A DNA stretch of 64,000 nt, from NCBI GenBank assembly GCA_028819075.1, contig JAPPMM010000018.1:94529-158528 (forward strand), read 5' to 3'. The notes under the pieces are model-generated. The model saw nothing but the letters and a program-made list of their open reading frames with translations, searched no databases and was not told the DNA's origin. Position 1 is the first letter of the stretch, and each line of letters starts with the position of its first letter. The position numbers were made by a program, and so were the translations under genes. Positions 16,741 to 26,218 of this stretch are shown piece by piece. Origin of the DNA: Gammaproteobacteria bacterium (GTDB lineage Bacteria; Gemmatimonadota; Gemmatimonadetes; Longimicrobiales; Gaopeijiaceae).

Positions 16741-18915
16741 ATGTCCATGAAGCAGATCGCCGCCTTCCTTCTGCTGTGTGCGCTGTCCCTGCCCCATGGG
16801 ATCGTGGCTCAGCGCAACGCGGCGCGCGCGGCGCTCGAGGAGGGTGTCCGGCTGGCGCAGGAAGGCGATACCGCCCGTGCCCTGGGCCTTATCGAGCGAG
16901 CCGTCACGATCGATCCCGGGTACGCCGAGGCGCACTTCCTCAAGGGGGTGTATCACGCCCGGCAGGCTCCGCGCAGCACGGGTGACTTCCGTCGCCGCAT
17001 CATCGCCCGCGAAGCGCTGGACCAGGCGGTGCGCCACGACCCGCAGAATCCCCTGTACCTGCTGGAGCTTGCCAGGCTCCTGATGATGCAGGAGATCCGC
17101 GTGGACGCACGCAGGATGCTCCGGCGGGCGCTGGATGTGGCCGAACGCGCCGACGCGCCCACGCTCGCGGAGGTCCACTACCAGCTCGGCATCTTCAGCG
17201 AGACGACCTGGCGCCGGCTTCGCTACCGCCGCCTTCTCCCCATCGGCATCGCGGAACTCCGCGGGGACATCGCCTTCGAGAGCGCGAACTACGTCTGGGA
17301 CGTGCTCCAGGCTTCGGGCTACGCCCCGGGGCAGGGGGCCGCCGCGCGCGAGGCCATGCTCGACCACTTTCACCGGGCTCTGACCGCGAATCCCGCGCAC
17401 ACGGGGGCGGCGACCCATCTGCTGGCCTTCTACTACGACAGGGGGCGCATGGCCGAGTTCATGGCCGAAGCCCTGCGCTTCGTGCGCGCGGCCCCTTCCG
17501 AGCCCCGCGCCTATCTCGCGCTCGGCCTGGGACTGCACGCCGAGGGCCGCGACGACGAGGCCGCGGGCGCGTTCGAATATGCGGTCGAGCTGCTGCCGGA
17601 GGAGGTGCGCGCGGATTTCCTGGCGGTCTCGCGGCTGCTCACGCAGGATGACGCGGAGATCTTCGAGGCGCGGGTCGGCGCGGATCCGGCCGACGCGGCC
17701 CGCCGCTTCTGGACCGCGTGGGATCCGCTCTACCTGACGCCTTCAAACGAGTACTGGGCCGAGTACCTGTCGCGCATGGCCTACGTCGATCTCCGGTTCG
17801 GTCTGCCCGAGTACGATGTCCCGGGATGGCGCACCGACCGGGGCGAGATCTGGGTGCGCTACGGAAGACCGCTGCGCCAGGCGAGTTTCGGGGCCAACAC
17901 GACGTCCGCCGGAGACCTGGAGTCCACCGGTCGGGTGACGACCGTTTGGAGCTACGGAAGGAACGGTCCGGTGTTCGTGTTCCGGGGCATGCCGGGATAC
18001 CGCGGAGCCACCTTCGCCAACGACTTCCGCTTCTACGCCGAGAACTACCGGGCGCGCCAGCCCGCGCGCTTCACGGCGCCGTCGCTTCCCGCGCTCCTGC
18101 AGGTACCCGCTCAAATCGCGCGCTTCCGGGGTGTGGACGACGAGATCGATCTGGAGGTGTACGCGGCCGTCCCCCTGGATTCGCTCCGCGAGGCGGTCGG
18201 GATGGCGGCGGCCACCTTCGAAACCGGCCTCTTCGTGGTCGAGCCCGACGGGGCCGAGATTCGCCGCGTTACCGAGGCTCGGCAGGTGACCTTCGAGGCA
18301 GGCCGCGCGCTTCCCCTGAACTGGCGCACGACCGTGCCCGCCGGGCAGCCGCACATCGTGTCGGCGGAAGCGCGTGACCCGCTCAGCTGGGCGGCCGCCG
18401 TGCACCGGGCGCGCGTGGACGCCCGCAGCTTTCCCACCGGCGAACCGAGCGTAAGCGACATCCTCCTGACCCGGTCGCTCGAAGTCGTCACGGATCCTCC
18501 GCGCACGCGCACCGACTTCCGCATGGTGCCCGAGCCCACGCTCACCTACGCCCCCGATGACGAGATCGGCGTCTACTTCGAGCTCTACAACCTGCTGCCC
18601 GACTCGAACCAGGTCGCGTCCTACGACCTGGAGCTGGCGGTGACGGTGGAGGAGATCCATCGGACCGGGTCGTTGGTGCAGCTGCTGGGCGAGCTGGCGG
18701 ACCGTTGGGGGCTGAGCGCCGAGGGCGACCAGGCCGTGCGCCTCACCTTCAGCAAGCAGAACCAGGTGCAGGCGAGGGACATGCTGCCCGAGTACTTCAC
18801 CATCCAGCTCGACGAGCCGCCGCCGGGCCGCTACGGGCTGCGGCTGCGGGTCCTGGACCGCAATGCGCTCGTCCAGGTGGACGTGGAGCGGGAGTTCCAG
18901 GTGCGGGAGCCGTGA
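16741..18915 (+). CDS. TPR/GWxTD-domain exported protein
   Basis: A 724-residue protein. The start (MSMKQIAAFLLLCALSLPHG, then IVAQRN) is a signal peptide. Residues about 25-300 hold tetratricopeptide-like helices (LAQEGDTARALGLIERAVTIDPGYAEAHFLKG is the clearest repeat, given here as two joined pieces: LAQEGDTARALGLIERAV and TIDPGYAEAHFLKG). A GWxTD domain follows, with VPGWRTDRGEIWVRYGRP near residue 360. GWxTD proteins are secreted or periplasmic proteins of unknown biochemical role, common in Bacteroidota, Acidobacteriota and Gemmatimonadota. No Shine-Dalgarno precedes the ATG at 16741; an in-frame ATG at 16747 is also possible. The stop overlaps the next GTG start by 4 bp. Confidence 0.85.
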   Translation: MSMKQIAAFLLLCALSLPHGIVAQRNAARAALEEGVRLAQEGDTARALGLIERAVTIDPGYAEAHFLKGVYHARQAPRSTGDFRRRIIAREALDQAVRHDPQNPLYLLELARLLMMQEIRVDARRMLRRALDVAERADAPTLAEVHYQLGIFSETTWRRLRYRRLLPIGIAELRGDIAFESANYVWDVLQASGYAPGQGAAAREAMLDHFHRALTANPAHTGAATHLLAFYYDRGRMAEFMAEALRFVRAAPSEPRAYLALGLGLHAEGRDDEAAGAFEYAVELLPEEVRADFLAVSRLLTQDDAEIFEARVGADPADAARRFWTAWDPLYLTPSNEYWAEYLSRMAYVDLRFGLPEYDVPGWRTDRGEIWVRYGRPLRQASFGANTTSAGDLESTGRVTTVWSYGRNGPVFVFRGMPGYRGATFANDFRFYAENYRARQPARFTAPSLPALLQVPAQIARFRGVDDEIDLEVYAAVPLDSLREAVGMAAATFETGLFVVEPDGAEIRRVTEARQVTFEAGRALPLNWRTTVPAGQPHIVSAEARDPLSWAAAVHRARVDARSFPTGEPSVSDILLTRSLEVVTDPPRTRTDFRMVPEPTLTYAPDDEIGVYFELYNLLPDSNQVASYDLELAVTVEEIHRTGSLVQLLGELADRWGLSAEGDQAVRLTFSKQNQVQARDMLPEYFTIQLDEPPPGRYGLRLRVLDRNALVQVDVEREFQVREP

Positions 18916-20237
18916 GCCGCCCGGTCTGCCGCCGGCCGCGCCCGAAGCGGTGGGGCGCGCGAGGACCGGCTCGGGCGCGGGATCGCGCCCCGGACCGCCC
19001 GTGGAAGGGATGCGGACCAGCCGTTTGCGCCGGCCTGCTGGTGGTGGCCGTGGCGCTGCCGCCGCCCACGGCCGCAACCGCGCAGGAATTCGGTCCCGGC
19101 GGCCACCGCAAGTGGCTGGGGGGCGCGATCGGAGCCGTGGCCATCGGCATCCCGACGTTCACTTCGGCCGACTTCAGTCCCAACCTGGGCACCTGCACCC
19201 GGACGGAGTGCTTCGCGCCGCTGGCCACGGCTGTCGGGTTCACCCTGGGCTTCCTGCTCGGCAAGGAATTCGACGACGGGGCCGCGCGACGGTTCGTGGC
19301 GGGTCCCCGGCTGGACCTCCGGCCGCGACAGACGGTCCAGCTTCCCTTCCTGCCCGACCGGGGCCGGGTGGCTGGGTCGGCCGCGCTCCTGAGCGGAGCT
19401 GAAGGACTGGTCTTGCTGGAGGGCGAGGCGCAGTCGCCGCTGGGGGGGTTGCGGGGGCTGCGTGATGCCGCGGTGGTCGAGGAGCGCGCGGCCCTCGTCG
19501 CGGCCACCCCGAACGGCCTGTTCGCCCTTCCGCTCCTGCGGGACGACAGACCCGGCCGGAGGGTCGACGCGCGCGGCGCCCGCCTGGTTGCGGCGGGGAG
19601 CGGCGGGGGGCTGGTGGTGTCGGGGGCGGGGGGTCTGCTCGGCTTCACCAGCCTCGGACAGGGCGCCGACCTGGAGCTGTCGGAAGCCGCGCGCACCACG
19701 GGCGACCCGCTGGCCGCCGACTTGGTCTGGCCGCGCGCATCACCGATCGCGTGGGTGCTGGAAGGCCCCCGCCTGGTGGCGCGCGACGGAGGCACGCTCG
19801 AGGAGATGGGGGCTCTGGAGTTGGCCGCGAGCGCCCGTTCGCTCGACGTGGAAGGCGCGCTCGGCGTGGTGGCCGCCGGCCGGGACGGCGTATACGTCAT
19901 CGACGTGTCCGATCCGGCCATGCCCCGGCTCGCCGCCCGCTACCAGGGGGTTCGCAACGCCTTCGACGTGGCGCTGCTGGAGTCCCGAGCCTACATCGCC
20001 GCGGGCGAGCAGGGCCTGGTGGTTGTCGACATCGGGCGTCCCGCGGAACCGAAGGTGGCCGCGGTAGCCCGAAACCTCGGATCCCCCTCGTTGGTACTAA
20101 GGACTTCCGGGCTGGTGTGGGTCGTGGACGGCGCGACAAGCGAGGCTCATTCCGTCTCGTTTTCCGGCGTCGCGCCTCCCGAACAGCCGGGCTTCGCTCT
20201 CCCTCACCGAAGGAACTGGCCTCCATCAGACCGATGA
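18912..20237 (+). CDS. LVIVD-repeat-like exported protein of unknown function
   Basis: A 441-residue protein starting at a GTG that overlaps the GWxTD stop (GTGA). A basic N-terminus and a hydrophobic stretch (AVCAGLLVVAVALPPP) suggest export, with a possible second membrane-associated region at about 60-115 (GGAIGAVAIGIPTF; VGFTLGFLLGKEF). The second half contains repeated propeller-like strands, among them DGVYVIDVSDPAMPRLAARY and QGLVVVDIGRPAEPKVAAVA, which match the LVIVD repeat often found in surface proteins. The first half is not recognised. Its position between a GWxTD and a TonB-like gene suggests an envelope role. Confidence 0.75.
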   Translation: MSRPVCRRPRPKRWGARGPARARDRAPDRPWKGCGPAVCAGLLVVAVALPPPTAATAQEFGPGGHRKWLGGAIGAVAIGIPTFTSADFSPNLGTCTRTECFAPLATAVGFTLGFLLGKEFDDGAARRFVAGPRLDLRPRQTVQLPFLPDRGRVAGSAALLSGAEGLVLLEGEAQSPLGGLRGLRDAAVVEERAALVAATPNGLFALPLLRDDRPGRRVDARGARLVAAGSGGGLVVSGAGGLLGFTSLGQGADLELSEAARTTGDPLAADLVWPRASPIAWVLEGPRLVARDGGTLEEMGALELAASARSLDVEGALGVVAAGRDGVYVIDVSDPAMPRLAARYQGVRNAFDVALLESRAYIAAGEQGLVVVDIGRPAEPKVAAVARNLGSPSLVLRTSGLVWVVDGATSEAHSVSFSGVAPPEQPGFALPHRRNWPPSDR

Positions 20238-20902
20238 CACCGGGCAACTCGAGCAACCAGGACCGCCGCCGGCGCGAGAAGAAGCTCTGGCGCGCGGCGA
20301 TGGGGCTATCGCTCGGCTTCCATCTGTTTCTGTTCCTCTTCTGGCGCATTCCGGCGCCCGTCGTGTCCCCGTACGCCGCCGCGGGTCCGCGCGCGGGCGA
20401 CAACCGGGCCGCATCGGGTTCCATGCAGGCGCTGCGCCTGGCCATGGCGCCCCCCCGGCCCATCGTTCCTCCGCGCGTGCCCGCCCCCGTGCTTGTCGAT
20501 GTCGAGCCGGTGGAGTTCGAGGAGTCGGTGGAAGTCGACTACGCGTCGCTCCTCGGGGAGCGACCCGGCGAAGGCGAGGGTCCCGGCATCGAGGAGGGCG
20601 AGGGGCGGGGGGACGGCGGCACGGCCGCCGAAGGGAGGTCGCGGACGATCCCTCCCTCGCCCCGCAGCATGATTCTGCCTCCCTCCAACCGCAGCCTGAG
20701 GGACCGGGAGGTGGAGGTCTGGGTGTTCGTCCTGGAGTCGGGGAGAGTCGCGGCGGATTCGGTCCGCCTGATGCCCCCCACCTCCGACCGCGACTTCAAT
20801 CGCCGGCTGATACAGGAGGCCGCCCGCTGGATGTTCGAGCCGGCGCGCCGGGGCGGGCTGCCCGTGGCGGCCTGGTTCCGCTATGTCATCAGCATGGAAT
20901 AG
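20234..20902 (+). CDS. TonB-like energy-transducing protein
   Basis: A 222-residue protein with a charged N-terminus and one membrane anchor (AMGLSLGFHLFLFLFWRIP, about 23-41). A long Pro/Gly/Glu-rich linker follows (about 45-145), and then a TonB-type C-terminal domain with VEVWVFVLESGRVAADSVRL and AARWMFEPARRGGLPVAAW. TonB proteins carry energy from the inner membrane to outer-membrane transporters; TonB-domain proteins without ExbBD partners also serve other envelope tasks. No exbB or exbD is in the window. The ATG overlaps the preceding stop by 4 bp. Confidence 0.85.
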   Translation: MTPGNSSNQDRRRREKKLWRAAMGLSLGFHLFLFLFWRIPAPVVSPYAAAGPRAGDNRAASGSMQALRLAMAPPRPIVPPRVPAPVLVDVEPVEFEESVEVDYASLLGERPGEGEGPGIEEGEGRGDGGTAAEGRSRTIPPSPRSMILPPSNRSLRDREVEVWVFVLESGRVAADSVRLMPPTSDRDFNRRLIQEAARWMFEPARRGGLPVAAWFRYVISME

Positions 20903-20964
20903 ACTCCTTCTTCCACTGCCCCGGAGGGCCCACGAGCCGCCAGCAGCGGCCAGGCGGCCAACGA

Positions 20965-22560
20965 ATGAAACCACTTCCCTCCACCCGCGCCAAGCGCGTT
21001 CTCTGGGTCGACGACGAGATCGACCGCCTGCGGCCACACCTCCTGTTTCTGCAGCAGCGGGGCTACCATGTGGACGCCATCACCAACGGCGACGATGCCC
21101 TCGTGCTCCTGCGCCGGAACCACTACGACCTGGTCATGCTCGACGAGCAGATGCCCGGGCGCCGGGGCCTCGAAGTGCTTTCCATCCTGCGGCGGATGGA
21201 TCCCAATGCCCGCGTCGTCATGGTGACCAAGTCGGAGGAAGACCGCACCATGACCGAGGCGATCGGGCGGCGCGTCGAGGACTATCTGGTCAAGCCGACC
21301 AGCCCGCGCCAGGTGCTTTCGGTGGTTACCCGCATCCTCGAAGGGTCGAGCATTCGCCAGCAGCAGGTGGCCCGCGACTTCGCGGCGCGCTTCGGATCGC
21401 TCTCGGCGCTGCGTGCGGAGGTCCGCACCCATGAGCGGTTCGCCTCCCTGTATGCGGAGCTGGTGGACTGGCACATCCGGCTGGATCAGGCGGGAGAGAC
21501 CGGTCTGCTGGATTCCGTCAACGGGATCATGGCCGAGCTTCGCCACGACTTCGGAACCTGGATCACCCGCAACTATCCTCGCTGGGTGAAGGGCGCGGGC
21601 CCGGCCCGGCCCGAACTCTCGACCGACATCGTGAAGAACCACGTGGCGCCCCTGCTGGGCACCGATCCGGTGGTCTTCGTGATCCTCGACTGCATGAGGC
21701 TCGACCAGTGGCGCGTCATCGCACCCCTGCTGTCCCCCATGTTCGAGATCCAGGAGAAGCTCTACTACTCCATCCTGCCCACCGCCACGCCCTACGCGCG
21801 CAACGCCATCTTCGGCGGACTGTTCCCGGACGAAATCGCCCGGCTGCGCCCCGGCTGGTGGGACGCGTCCGACGACGAAGGGAGCCTGAACGCCTTCGAG
21901 GACGAGTTGCTGGCAGCGCAACTCTGGCGGCTGACCGGGCGCGACGTGCCGCTGCACTACGAAAAGATCTTCACCGACCGGGAAGGCGACCAGGTTCGGG
22001 CGCGCTTCCGTTCGGCCGTGCGCACCGAGGGCTCGCTGGTGGCGCTGGTATTCAACTTCGTGGACCTGATGACGCATGGACGCAGCGAGTCCCCGGTGCT
22101 CATGGAGGTGGCCAGGGACGAGGTCGCGCTGCGCAACCTGACGCGGGCCTGGTTCGAACGCTCTACCGCCTTCCAGGTCCTGAAGGAAGCCGCGACGGCG
22201 GGCTATCCCGTGGTGCTCACCACCGATCACGGCTCGATCCACTGCAACCGTCCGACCACCATCTACGCCCGCAAGGACGCCACCACCAACCTGCGCTACA
22301 AGTTCGGGGTGGATCTCCGGACCGCGAGCAGGTCCACCGTCTTCAGCACCAAGCGGGCCCGCGACCTGCGGCTGCCCGGGGGACGGATGGGAACGACCTA
22401 CGTCGTCGCCCGGGACGACTACTTCATGGTGTATCCCACGAAGCTGCGGGAATACCAGTCACGCTACCGCGGGTCCTTCCTGCACGGCGGCATCTCGCCG
22501 GAGGAGATGATCGTGCCGGTCGCGCGCCTGCAGCCCCGAGGCCGGAGCACGCTGGATTGA
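20965..22560 (+). CDS. porX: PorX-like response regulator with PglZ (alkaline-phosphatase-superfamily) domain
   Basis: A 531-residue two-domain protein. Residues 1-125 form a CheY-type receiver with acidic pocket VDDE (16-18), phospho-acceptor Asp60 in DLVMLDEQMPG, switch Thr88 and Lys110 in YLVKPTSP. A helical middle (about 125-205) leads to a PglZ domain of the alkaline phosphatase superfamily with ILDCMRLDQW (about 236), a probable nucleophile threonine in TATPYARNAIFGG, and the metal ligands in TTDHGSIHCNRPTT (about 420). This is the architecture of PorX, which in Bacteroidota controls the type IX secretion system and hydrolyses oligonucleotides. No PorY-like kinase is nearby. The downstream exporter starts within its stop codon. 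Confidence 0.9.
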   Translation: MKPLPSTRAKRVLWVDDEIDRLRPHLLFLQQRGYHVDAITNGDDALVLLRRNHYDLVMLDEQMPGRRGLEVLSILRRMDPNARVVMVTKSEEDRTMTEAIGRRVEDYLVKPTSPRQVLSVVTRILEGSSIRQQQVARDFAARFGSLSALRAEVRTHERFASLYAELVDWHIRLDQAGETGLLDSVNGIMAELRHDFGTWITRNYPRWVKGAGPARPELSTDIVKNHVAPLLGTDPVVFVILDCMRLDQWRVIAPLLSPMFEIQEKLYYSILPTATPYARNAIFGGLFPDEIARLRPGWWDASDDEGSLNAFEDELLAAQLWRLTGRDVPLHYEKIFTDREGDQVRARFRSAVRTEGSLVALVFNFVDLMTHGRSESPVLMEVARDEVALRNLTRAWFERSTAFQVLKEAATAGYPVVLTTDHGSIHCNRPTTIYARKDATTNLRYKFGVDLRTASRSTVFSTKRARDLRLPGGRMGTTYVVARDDYFMVYPTKLREYQSRYRGSFLHGGISPEEMIVPVARLQPRGRSTLD

Positions 22561-24413
22561 GGCTGTATCTCCGCATCCTGCGGTATCTGGGTCCCTACGT
22601 CGCGGTGTTCCTGGGGGCCGTGGCCGCGAGCATCCTGTTCGCCGCCTTCGACGCCTTCTCGATGGTGCTCCTGATCCCGTTCCTGAGCGTCCTGATGACG
22701 CCGGAGGCAGGTGCCTCGAGCGGGGTCGGCGACGGGATGCTGGGCCGGCTGCTGGACGCCACCGCGGGCCGCTTCGTCGCCGGCGCGTCGGGACCGCAGG
22801 AGGCGGTTCAGGCGCTCATCCTGCTGATCCTCGCCGTGTTCGCAGTCAAGAACGTCTTCGACTTCCTGAAGACCTGGCTGGCGGCGCGCGTGGAGCAGGG
22901 GGTGACCCGCGACCTGCGCAACCAGGTGCACGATCACCTGCTCGAGCTCGACCTGGTCTTCTTCGGACGAACGCGCATCGGGCAGATCGTCTCCCGGCTG
23001 ACCCACGACGTCGAGCTGGTGCGGACCCTGTTTACGCGCGAGTTCATGCGCGGCATCTCGGCCGCCTTCGAGGTGGTAGCCGTTGTGGTGCTCATGGTGG
23101 CGGTGTCGCCTTCGCTGACGCTGCTCTCGGTCGCCGTGCTGCCGGGCATGGTGGTCATCTGGGGGCCGATGCTGAAGAAGCTGCGCCGGGAGGACGGCCG
23201 CGTGCTCGACCAGGCCGCCGAGGTGAACGCCCGGATCCAGGAGACCTTTTCGGGAATCCGTCTGGTGAAGGGGTCCGCGGCCGAGGACTACGAACGCGGG
23301 CGCTTTCATGCCCTTACCGGACGATACTTCCGCACCTTCCTGCGCACGGAGCGGGTGCGCGCCCTGGCGGCCCCCGTGACCGAAATGGTGGCGGCGCTCG
23401 GCACCATCGTCATCCTCTGGTACGGCACGCGGCTGGTCCTCGTGCAGGGCGACCTCACCGGGCCGGCGTTCATGGGTTTCGTCGCGCTGAGCACGAAGCT
23501 CTACAGGCCGGTCAAGTACCTGAGCAGGCTGCCCGCCATGATCCAGCCCGCCCTGGTGGGAGGCCGCAGGCTGTTCGAGTACCTGGACGCGCCAGCGGCC
23601 ATTCGCGACCGGCCGGACGCGCTGCCGTTCCCGGGCCTGGAGCGCGAGATCGTGTTCGACCGGGTAGGGTTCGGCTACCGCGAGGGAAGCCCCGTGCTGG
23701 AGGATGTTTCGCTTGTGGTAGAGCGCGGAGCCATGGTGGCCGTGGTGGGGCCGAGCGGGGCCGGGAAGAGCACCCTGGTGGATCTGCTCAGCCTGTTCTT
23801 CGAGGTCACCTCGGGGAGGATCCTGATCGACGGCACGGACATCCGGCGGTTCCGGCTGCGCAGTCTGCGGGCGATGATGGGCATCGTTTCGCAGGAGACC
23901 GTGCTCTTCCACGACACCGTGCGCGCCAACATCGCCTACGGGTTGCCCGGGGCCGGGGCGGGGGAGGTGGAGGAGGCGGCGCGCGCGGCGGGTGCGCACG
24001 AATTCATCGAGGCGCTGCCCGGGGGCTACGACACCGTGGTCGGCGAGCGCGGCGCCGAACTCTCCGGCGGACAGCGCCAGAGGCTCGCGATCGCGCGCGC
24101 CATCCTGCGCGATCCTCCGATCCTGATCCTCGACGAGGCCACCAGTTCGCTCGACACCGCGTCGGAACGCCGCGTGCAGCGCGCCCTGGACCGGCTCAGC
24201 GAAGGACGAACCGTGTTCGTAATCGCGCACCGTCTGTCCACCGTTCAGCGCGCGCACGCGATCTTCGTGCTGGACGGGGGCCGGATCGTCGAAGTCGGGG
24301 ATCACGACCAGCTCATGCGCGCGGGAGGGCTGTACTGCCGGCTCCACGAGATGCAGAGCGGGTCGCCGGCGGGCGGGCACCGTATTCCGGAAGTGGCCGC
24401 GGCGCGGGGTTGA
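22557..24413 (+). CDS. MsbA-like lipid/polysaccharide ABC exporter (TM-NBD fusion)
   Basis: A 618-residue half-transporter that should work as a homodimer in the inner membrane. Six membrane helices span about 5-300. The nucleotide-binding domain has Walker A VGPSGAGKSTLVD (about 398), signature LSGGQRQRLAIARAIL (about 502), Walker B ILILDEATSSLD and H-loop IAHRLST. The best start is TTG at 22557, which overlaps the PorX stop (TTGA) and has GGAG eleven bases upstream; no ATG or GTG fits without losing the first helix. The adjacent LpxL-like acyltransferase makes lipid A or a similar glycolipid the likely cargo. The true substrate is unproven. Confidence 0.88.
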   Translation: MRLYLRILRYLGPYVAVFLGAVAASILFAAFDAFSMVLLIPFLSVLMTPEAGASSGVGDGMLGRLLDATAGRFVAGASGPQEAVQALILLILAVFAVKNVFDFLKTWLAARVEQGVTRDLRNQVHDHLLELDLVFFGRTRIGQIVSRLTHDVELVRTLFTREFMRGISAAFEVVAVVVLMVAVSPSLTLLSVAVLPGMVVIWGPMLKKLRREDGRVLDQAAEVNARIQETFSGIRLVKGSAAEDYERGRFHALTGRYFRTFLRTERVRALAAPVTEMVAALGTIVILWYGTRLVLVQGDLTGPAFMGFVALSTKLYRPVKYLSRLPAMIQPALVGGRRLFEYLDAPAAIRDRPDALPFPGLEREIVFDRVGFGYREGSPVLEDVSLVVERGAMVAVVGPSGAGKSTLVDLLSLFFEVTSGRILIDGTDIRRFRLRSLRAMMGIVSQETVLFHDTVRANIAYGLPGAGAGEVEEAARAAGAHEFIEALPGGYDTVVGERGAELSGGQRQRLAIARAILRDPPILILDEATSSLDTASERRVQRALDRLSEGRTVFVIAHRLSTVQRAHAIFVLDGGRIVEVGDHDQLMRAGGLYCRLHEMQSGSPAGGHRIPEVAAARG

Positions 24414-24431
24414 TTCCGGCGGGGAGCATGC

Positions 24432-25379
24432 ATGGGGGCGTCTGAGGGACAGCGCGTGCGTGTCCGACACCGGGTCGAATACGCGGTCTTCCGCATGGCC
24501 GCCGGGTGTGCGCGGCTGCTTCCGGGACGGTGGGTCCAGGGCCTGGGGGCGGTGGCGGGATGGCTGGCCGGCAGCGTGCTGGGCATCCGCCGCCGGGTCA
24601 CCGCGGAGAACCTGGCGCGCGCCTTTCCGGAGCGCTCGTCCGCCTGGCGGGCCCGGGTGGCGCGGGAGAGCTACCGCCATCTGGGACGCACCGCGGCCAC
24701 CACCTTCCGGCTCGCGCGCCTGACGAGCGCCGAGATCCTCGCGCTCTCCCGGGTGGAGGGGCGGGAGCTGCTGGCGGAGCCGGTGGCGCGCGGCGAGGGC
24801 GCCATCCTGGTGACCGGCCACATCGGCAACTGGGAGGTGGGGGGCGGGGCGCTGGCTTGCCGCGGCCTTCCGCTGGACGTGGTGGTGCGCCCCCAGAACA
24901 ACCCGCTCTTCGACCGTGCACTGGTGCGGGCCCGCCGCCGGCTGGGCATGAACGTGGTCTCGCGCAACGACACGGTACACGTCCTGCTCCGCTCGCTCCG
25001 CAAAGGCCGCGTCGTCGTGCTGCTCGCCGACCAGAATGCCCACGCGCGCGGCCTGCCGGTGGAATTCTTCGGAGAGCCGGCCTCGACCGCCCGTGGCGCG
25101 GCCCTCCTCTCACTGCGCAGCGGCGCACCCCTGGTGCTGGGTGTCGCCCTCCATCATCCGGCGGCCCCCGTTCCCCATCATCTCGTTCTGGAACAGGTCT
25201 CGGTTTCACCGAGCGGCGTGTCGGCCCGCGACGTGGAAGCGCTGACGCGCGCGCACGTCGCCGCGCTCGAGCGCTGGGTGCGGCGCTATCCGGGCCAGTA
25301 TCTCTGGCAACACCGGCGGTGGTCCCGCCCGCGAGCCTCCGGCCGGCCGCCGGAACCGTCCCCGCGCGGTCAGGTATAA
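24432..25379 (+). CDS. LpxL/HtrB-like lysophospholipid (lipid A) acyltransferase
   Basis: A 315-residue inner-membrane-associated acyltransferase. The catalytic H-x4-E motif is GHIGNWE (His130 to Glu135), as in lipid A lauroyl/myristoyl transferases. Other family marks are ENLARAFPE (about 57-65), GRVVVLLADQNAHARGLPVEFFG (about 193-215, in two parts GRVVVLLADQNA and HARGLPVEFFG) and YLWQHRRW near the end. It should add a secondary acyl chain to lipid A or a related glycolipid. It lies 18 bp after the MsbA-like gene. The start at 24432 is the first ATG giving the N-terminal anchor. Confidence 0.87.
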   Translation: MGASEGQRVRVRHRVEYAVFRMAAGCARLLPGRWVQGLGAVAGWLAGSVLGIRRRVTAENLARAFPERSSAWRARVARESYRHLGRTAATTFRLARLTSAEILALSRVEGRELLAEPVARGEGAILVTGHIGNWEVGGGALACRGLPLDVVVRPQNNPLFDRALVRARRRLGMNVVSRNDTVHVLLRSLRKGRVVVLLADQNAHARGLPVEFFGEPASTARGAALLSLRSGAPLVLGVALHHPAAPVPHHLVLEQVSVSPSGVSARDVEALTRAHVAALERWVRRYPGQYLWQHRRWSRPRASGRPPEPSPRGQV

Positions 25380-25471
25380 GCGCCAGCCTGTTTGTTCCCA
25401 CCGTCCGCGGTTCTGTTCGGCACCGATCTTGCACCGCCGAGAGGACGTTCCGCGACGTCACGGAGTCCAGC

Positions 25472-26218
25472 TTGGTCTATATCTGCATACCTGCCCGCAA
25501 CGAAGAGAACACCATCGGCGTGCTTCTCTGGAAGATCCGTCAGGTCATGGCCGGCTTCGGCCGCGACTACGAGATTCTCGTTCTCGACGACGGCTCCAGC
25601 GACGATACGCGCTCGCTGCTGTCGAGCTATCGGCGCGTTGTGCCGCTCGTGATCCTGTACGGCAAGAAGCGATTGGGGTATGCGGGGGCGACGGAAGAGC
25701 TGCTGCGCCACGCCGCGCGCCGGGCCGAGTATCCGAAGCGGGATGTGGCCGTGACCCTTCAGGCCGATTTCAGCGACGACCCCGCGGGCATCGTACCCCT
25801 CCTGAAGACCATCGAAGGGGGTACGGATGTCGTGAGCGTAGCCTACGCCGGGGAGCCGCCCGGACTGACCCGGTCCGCCCGCCTTACCCGCTGGGTCGGG
25901 CGCCACTGGCTGCGAAGGGCGCTCCGCTCGGCGCCGGTGTCGGATCCGTTCGGGGGCTTCCGGGCATATCGCATCGTGGTCCTCCGGAAGATGTTTGGCG
26001 AAGCCGGAGAGGAGGGGCTGGGGCTCGGAGAGGGCTGGGCCGGCAACCTGGAGCTGCTCGGGCGTGCGCTTCCCCATGCCCGCGCGGTCGCCGAGGCCGT
26101 GGTCGAGGCGCCCCGCAACCGGCGGGTGCGGGGTTCGCGTTTCAGGGCGTGGCGCACGCTGAGGGGCCTGGGCCGCGCGCGCGGACGGATAACCTTTGCC
26201 GCCGCGCAGGGATCATGA
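25472..26218 (+). CDS. Family-2 glycosyltransferase (DPM1-like)
   Basis: A 248-residue GT-A-fold glycosyltransferase. It begins with the classical IPARNEENTIGVLL and VLDDGSSDDT, and has QADFSDDP (a DxD-like metal/nucleotide site, about 91-98) and DPFGGFRAYR (about 158), as in polyprenyl-phosphate mannosyl/glucosyl transferases. No C-terminal membrane helices are visible, unlike ArnC/GtrB types, so it is DPM1-like. The TTG at 25472 is chosen because GGAG lies six bases upstream and the frame then starts right at the first strand (LVYICIPARN). The product sugar-lipid is unknown. Its stop overlaps the next ATG by 4 bp. Confidence 0.85.
   Translation: MVYICIPARNEENTIGVLLWKIRQVMAGFGRDYEILVLDDGSSDDTRSLLSSYRRVVPLVILYGKKRLGYAGATEELLRHAARRAEYPKRDVAVTLQADFSDDPAGIVPLLKTIEGGTDVVSVAYAGEPPGLTRSARLTRWVGRHWLRRALRSAPVSDPFGGFRAYRIVVLRKMFGEAGEEGLGLGEGWAGNLELLGRALPHARAVAEAVVEAPRNRRVRGSRFRAWRTLRGLGRARGRITFAAAQGS

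Noticed and set aside
22464..25043. An 859-codon frame antisense to the ABC exporter and acyltransferase
   Set aside because: Complementary to two motif-complete genes, with no ribosome site or domain of its own.
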